In this document: positions 63,627 through 64,000 of the stretch, one piece after another
How positions within the stretch are numbered: position 1 is the stretch's first letter
Layout of the letters: each line of letters opens with the position of its first letter
Source: Saccharopolyspora oryzae
GTDB taxonomy: Bacteria > Actinomycetota > Actinomycetes > Mycobacteriales > Pseudonocardiaceae
DNA length: 64,000 nt
Assembly (NCBI RefSeq): GCF_027853915.1
Contig: NZ_JAQGLA010000019.1
Location: forward strand, 35,307-99,306
Direction: 5' to 3'
Position numbers and translations under genes: made by a program
Notes under the pieces: model-generated
Database searches by the model: none
Told to the model about the DNA's origin: nothing
What the model saw: only the letters and a program-made list of their open reading frames with translations

Positions 63627-64000
63627 TCAGAGCAGCGGATCTACCGCCGCAGCGTCGATTCCAGGCCTCCGGTGCCTGGCCGCCGCACCGGTTCCGCGAT
63701 CGTCCGATGTGGACGCCAGGGCGGTGCGGGAAAGCTGGGAACGCTCGGTGATACCGGCCACACGTGCTTCGCTGTGCCGCCCGGTGCGGGCCGTCTCGGC
63801 CTCCTCCTGACCGCGGCGACCGGTCTCGTAGGCCAGCAGCGCCTCGGTGAGCAGCTCGGCCAAGCCGATCTTCTCGGCTGGTCCCGGATCGGCCGCGGGC
63901 TCCGGCGACGGCTCCGCGACCTGGAGGTTCGGCCAGGTCTCCTCGCTCGGAGCTTCCTCCTCCGGTGGCTCCTGGGACTCGGTGGGGAGCTCCGGCCGGG
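63627..64000 (-). CDS. C-terminal part of an acidic/proline-rich protein, runs off the window
   Basis: At least 124 residues in an open frame reaching the window edge: PELPTESQEPPEEEAPSEE, then KIGLAELLTEALLAYETGRR and a low-complexity basic tail ending IDAAAVDPLL. The visible part is disordered except for a short helix. I cannot name it; codon choice is normal for the window. It is upstream of gdh on the same strand, 140 bp away. Confidence 0.55.
   Translation of the reverse strand, partial: RPELPTESQEPPEEEAPSEETWPNLQVAEPSPEPAADPGPAEKIGLAELLTEALLAYETGRRGQEEAETARTGRHSEARVAGITERSQLSRTALASTSDDRGTGAAARHRRPGIDAAAVDPLL

Overview
The window is high-GC, densely coding actinomycete chromosome. ClpP1-ClpP2-ClpX with a trigger factor, mycothiol-type and Eis-type proteins, GlbO, a 1,656-residue NAD-glutamate dehydrogenase, DUF397/DUF5753 remnants and many GTG starts fit a Pseudonocardiales bacterium; Saccharopolyspora is my best guess, not a proven one. 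The gene order valS ... clpX-clpP2-clpP1-tig ... nei2-rpiB ... Rv2466c-like/pepN/DUF5130/HNH/glbO/GH13-like ... Rv2474c-like/thioesterase/gdh follows the Mycobacterium tuberculosis block around Rv2448c-Rv2476c, so this is a conserved core segment into which accessory genes have been placed.

Layout. 0-1.4 kb: divergent MerR regulator and methyltransferase sharing a palindromic operator. 1.4-4.0 kb: valS. 4.1-11.2 kb: a formate/oxalate-flavoured set (FdhF/YdeP molybdoenzyme, OFA-family transporter with a 35-residue companion, fdhD), interrupted by an SDR epimerase and a LysR regulator. 11.2-13.1 kb: two alpha/beta hydrolases separated by a 258-bp inverted-repeat element. 13.3-18.0 kb: tig-clpP1-clpP2-clpX on the minus strand. 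18.1-24.4 kb: sucrase/ferredoxin-like protein, tRNA-Pro and tRNA-Gly each with a terminator, MFS exporter, 2H phosphoesterase, Eis-like acetyltransferase. 24.4-28.0 kb: a cluster of palindromes, nei2, rpiB, ComB-like phosphatase, MBL hydrolase.

28.3-34.4 kb is a polymorphic-toxin module: YbaB-like protein, WXG-type protein, a 1,613-residue toxin with a C-terminal YwqJ-type deaminase domain, and a YwqK/MORN protein that is the likely immunity partner. 34.6-42.1 kb returns to core genes (endonuclease V, ALDH, Rv2466c-like, pepN, respiratory supercomplex proteins PRSAF1/CtaJ). At 42.5-43.0 kb sits an unusual 163-residue protein made almost entirely of an eight-residue GVRIS-based repeat. 43-50 kb holds an HNH nuclease, prolyl oligopeptidase, MscS channel, GlbO, a catalytically degenerate GH13 protein and a membrane acyltransferase-like protein. 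50-57.4 kb is accessory: a Thr/Pro-rich membrane protein, an ECF42-type sigma factor with its YCII/DGPF partner, MarR/monooxygenase/nitroreductase/TetR/GNAT genes, a DUF397 gene beside a truncated DUF5753 remnant, and a run of four strong hairpins with UCCCC loops that may be a structured RNA. 57.4-63.5 kb: Rv2474c-like gene, thioesterase and gdh.

The most unusual items are the GVRIS repeat protein, the four-hairpin C-loop array, several families of dispersed palindromic repeats, a 120-bp repeat that supplies the N-terminus of the epimerase, and a deletion scar that appears to have removed the 5' ends of two divergent genes. All functional calls rest on motif recognition by eye; no database search was run.
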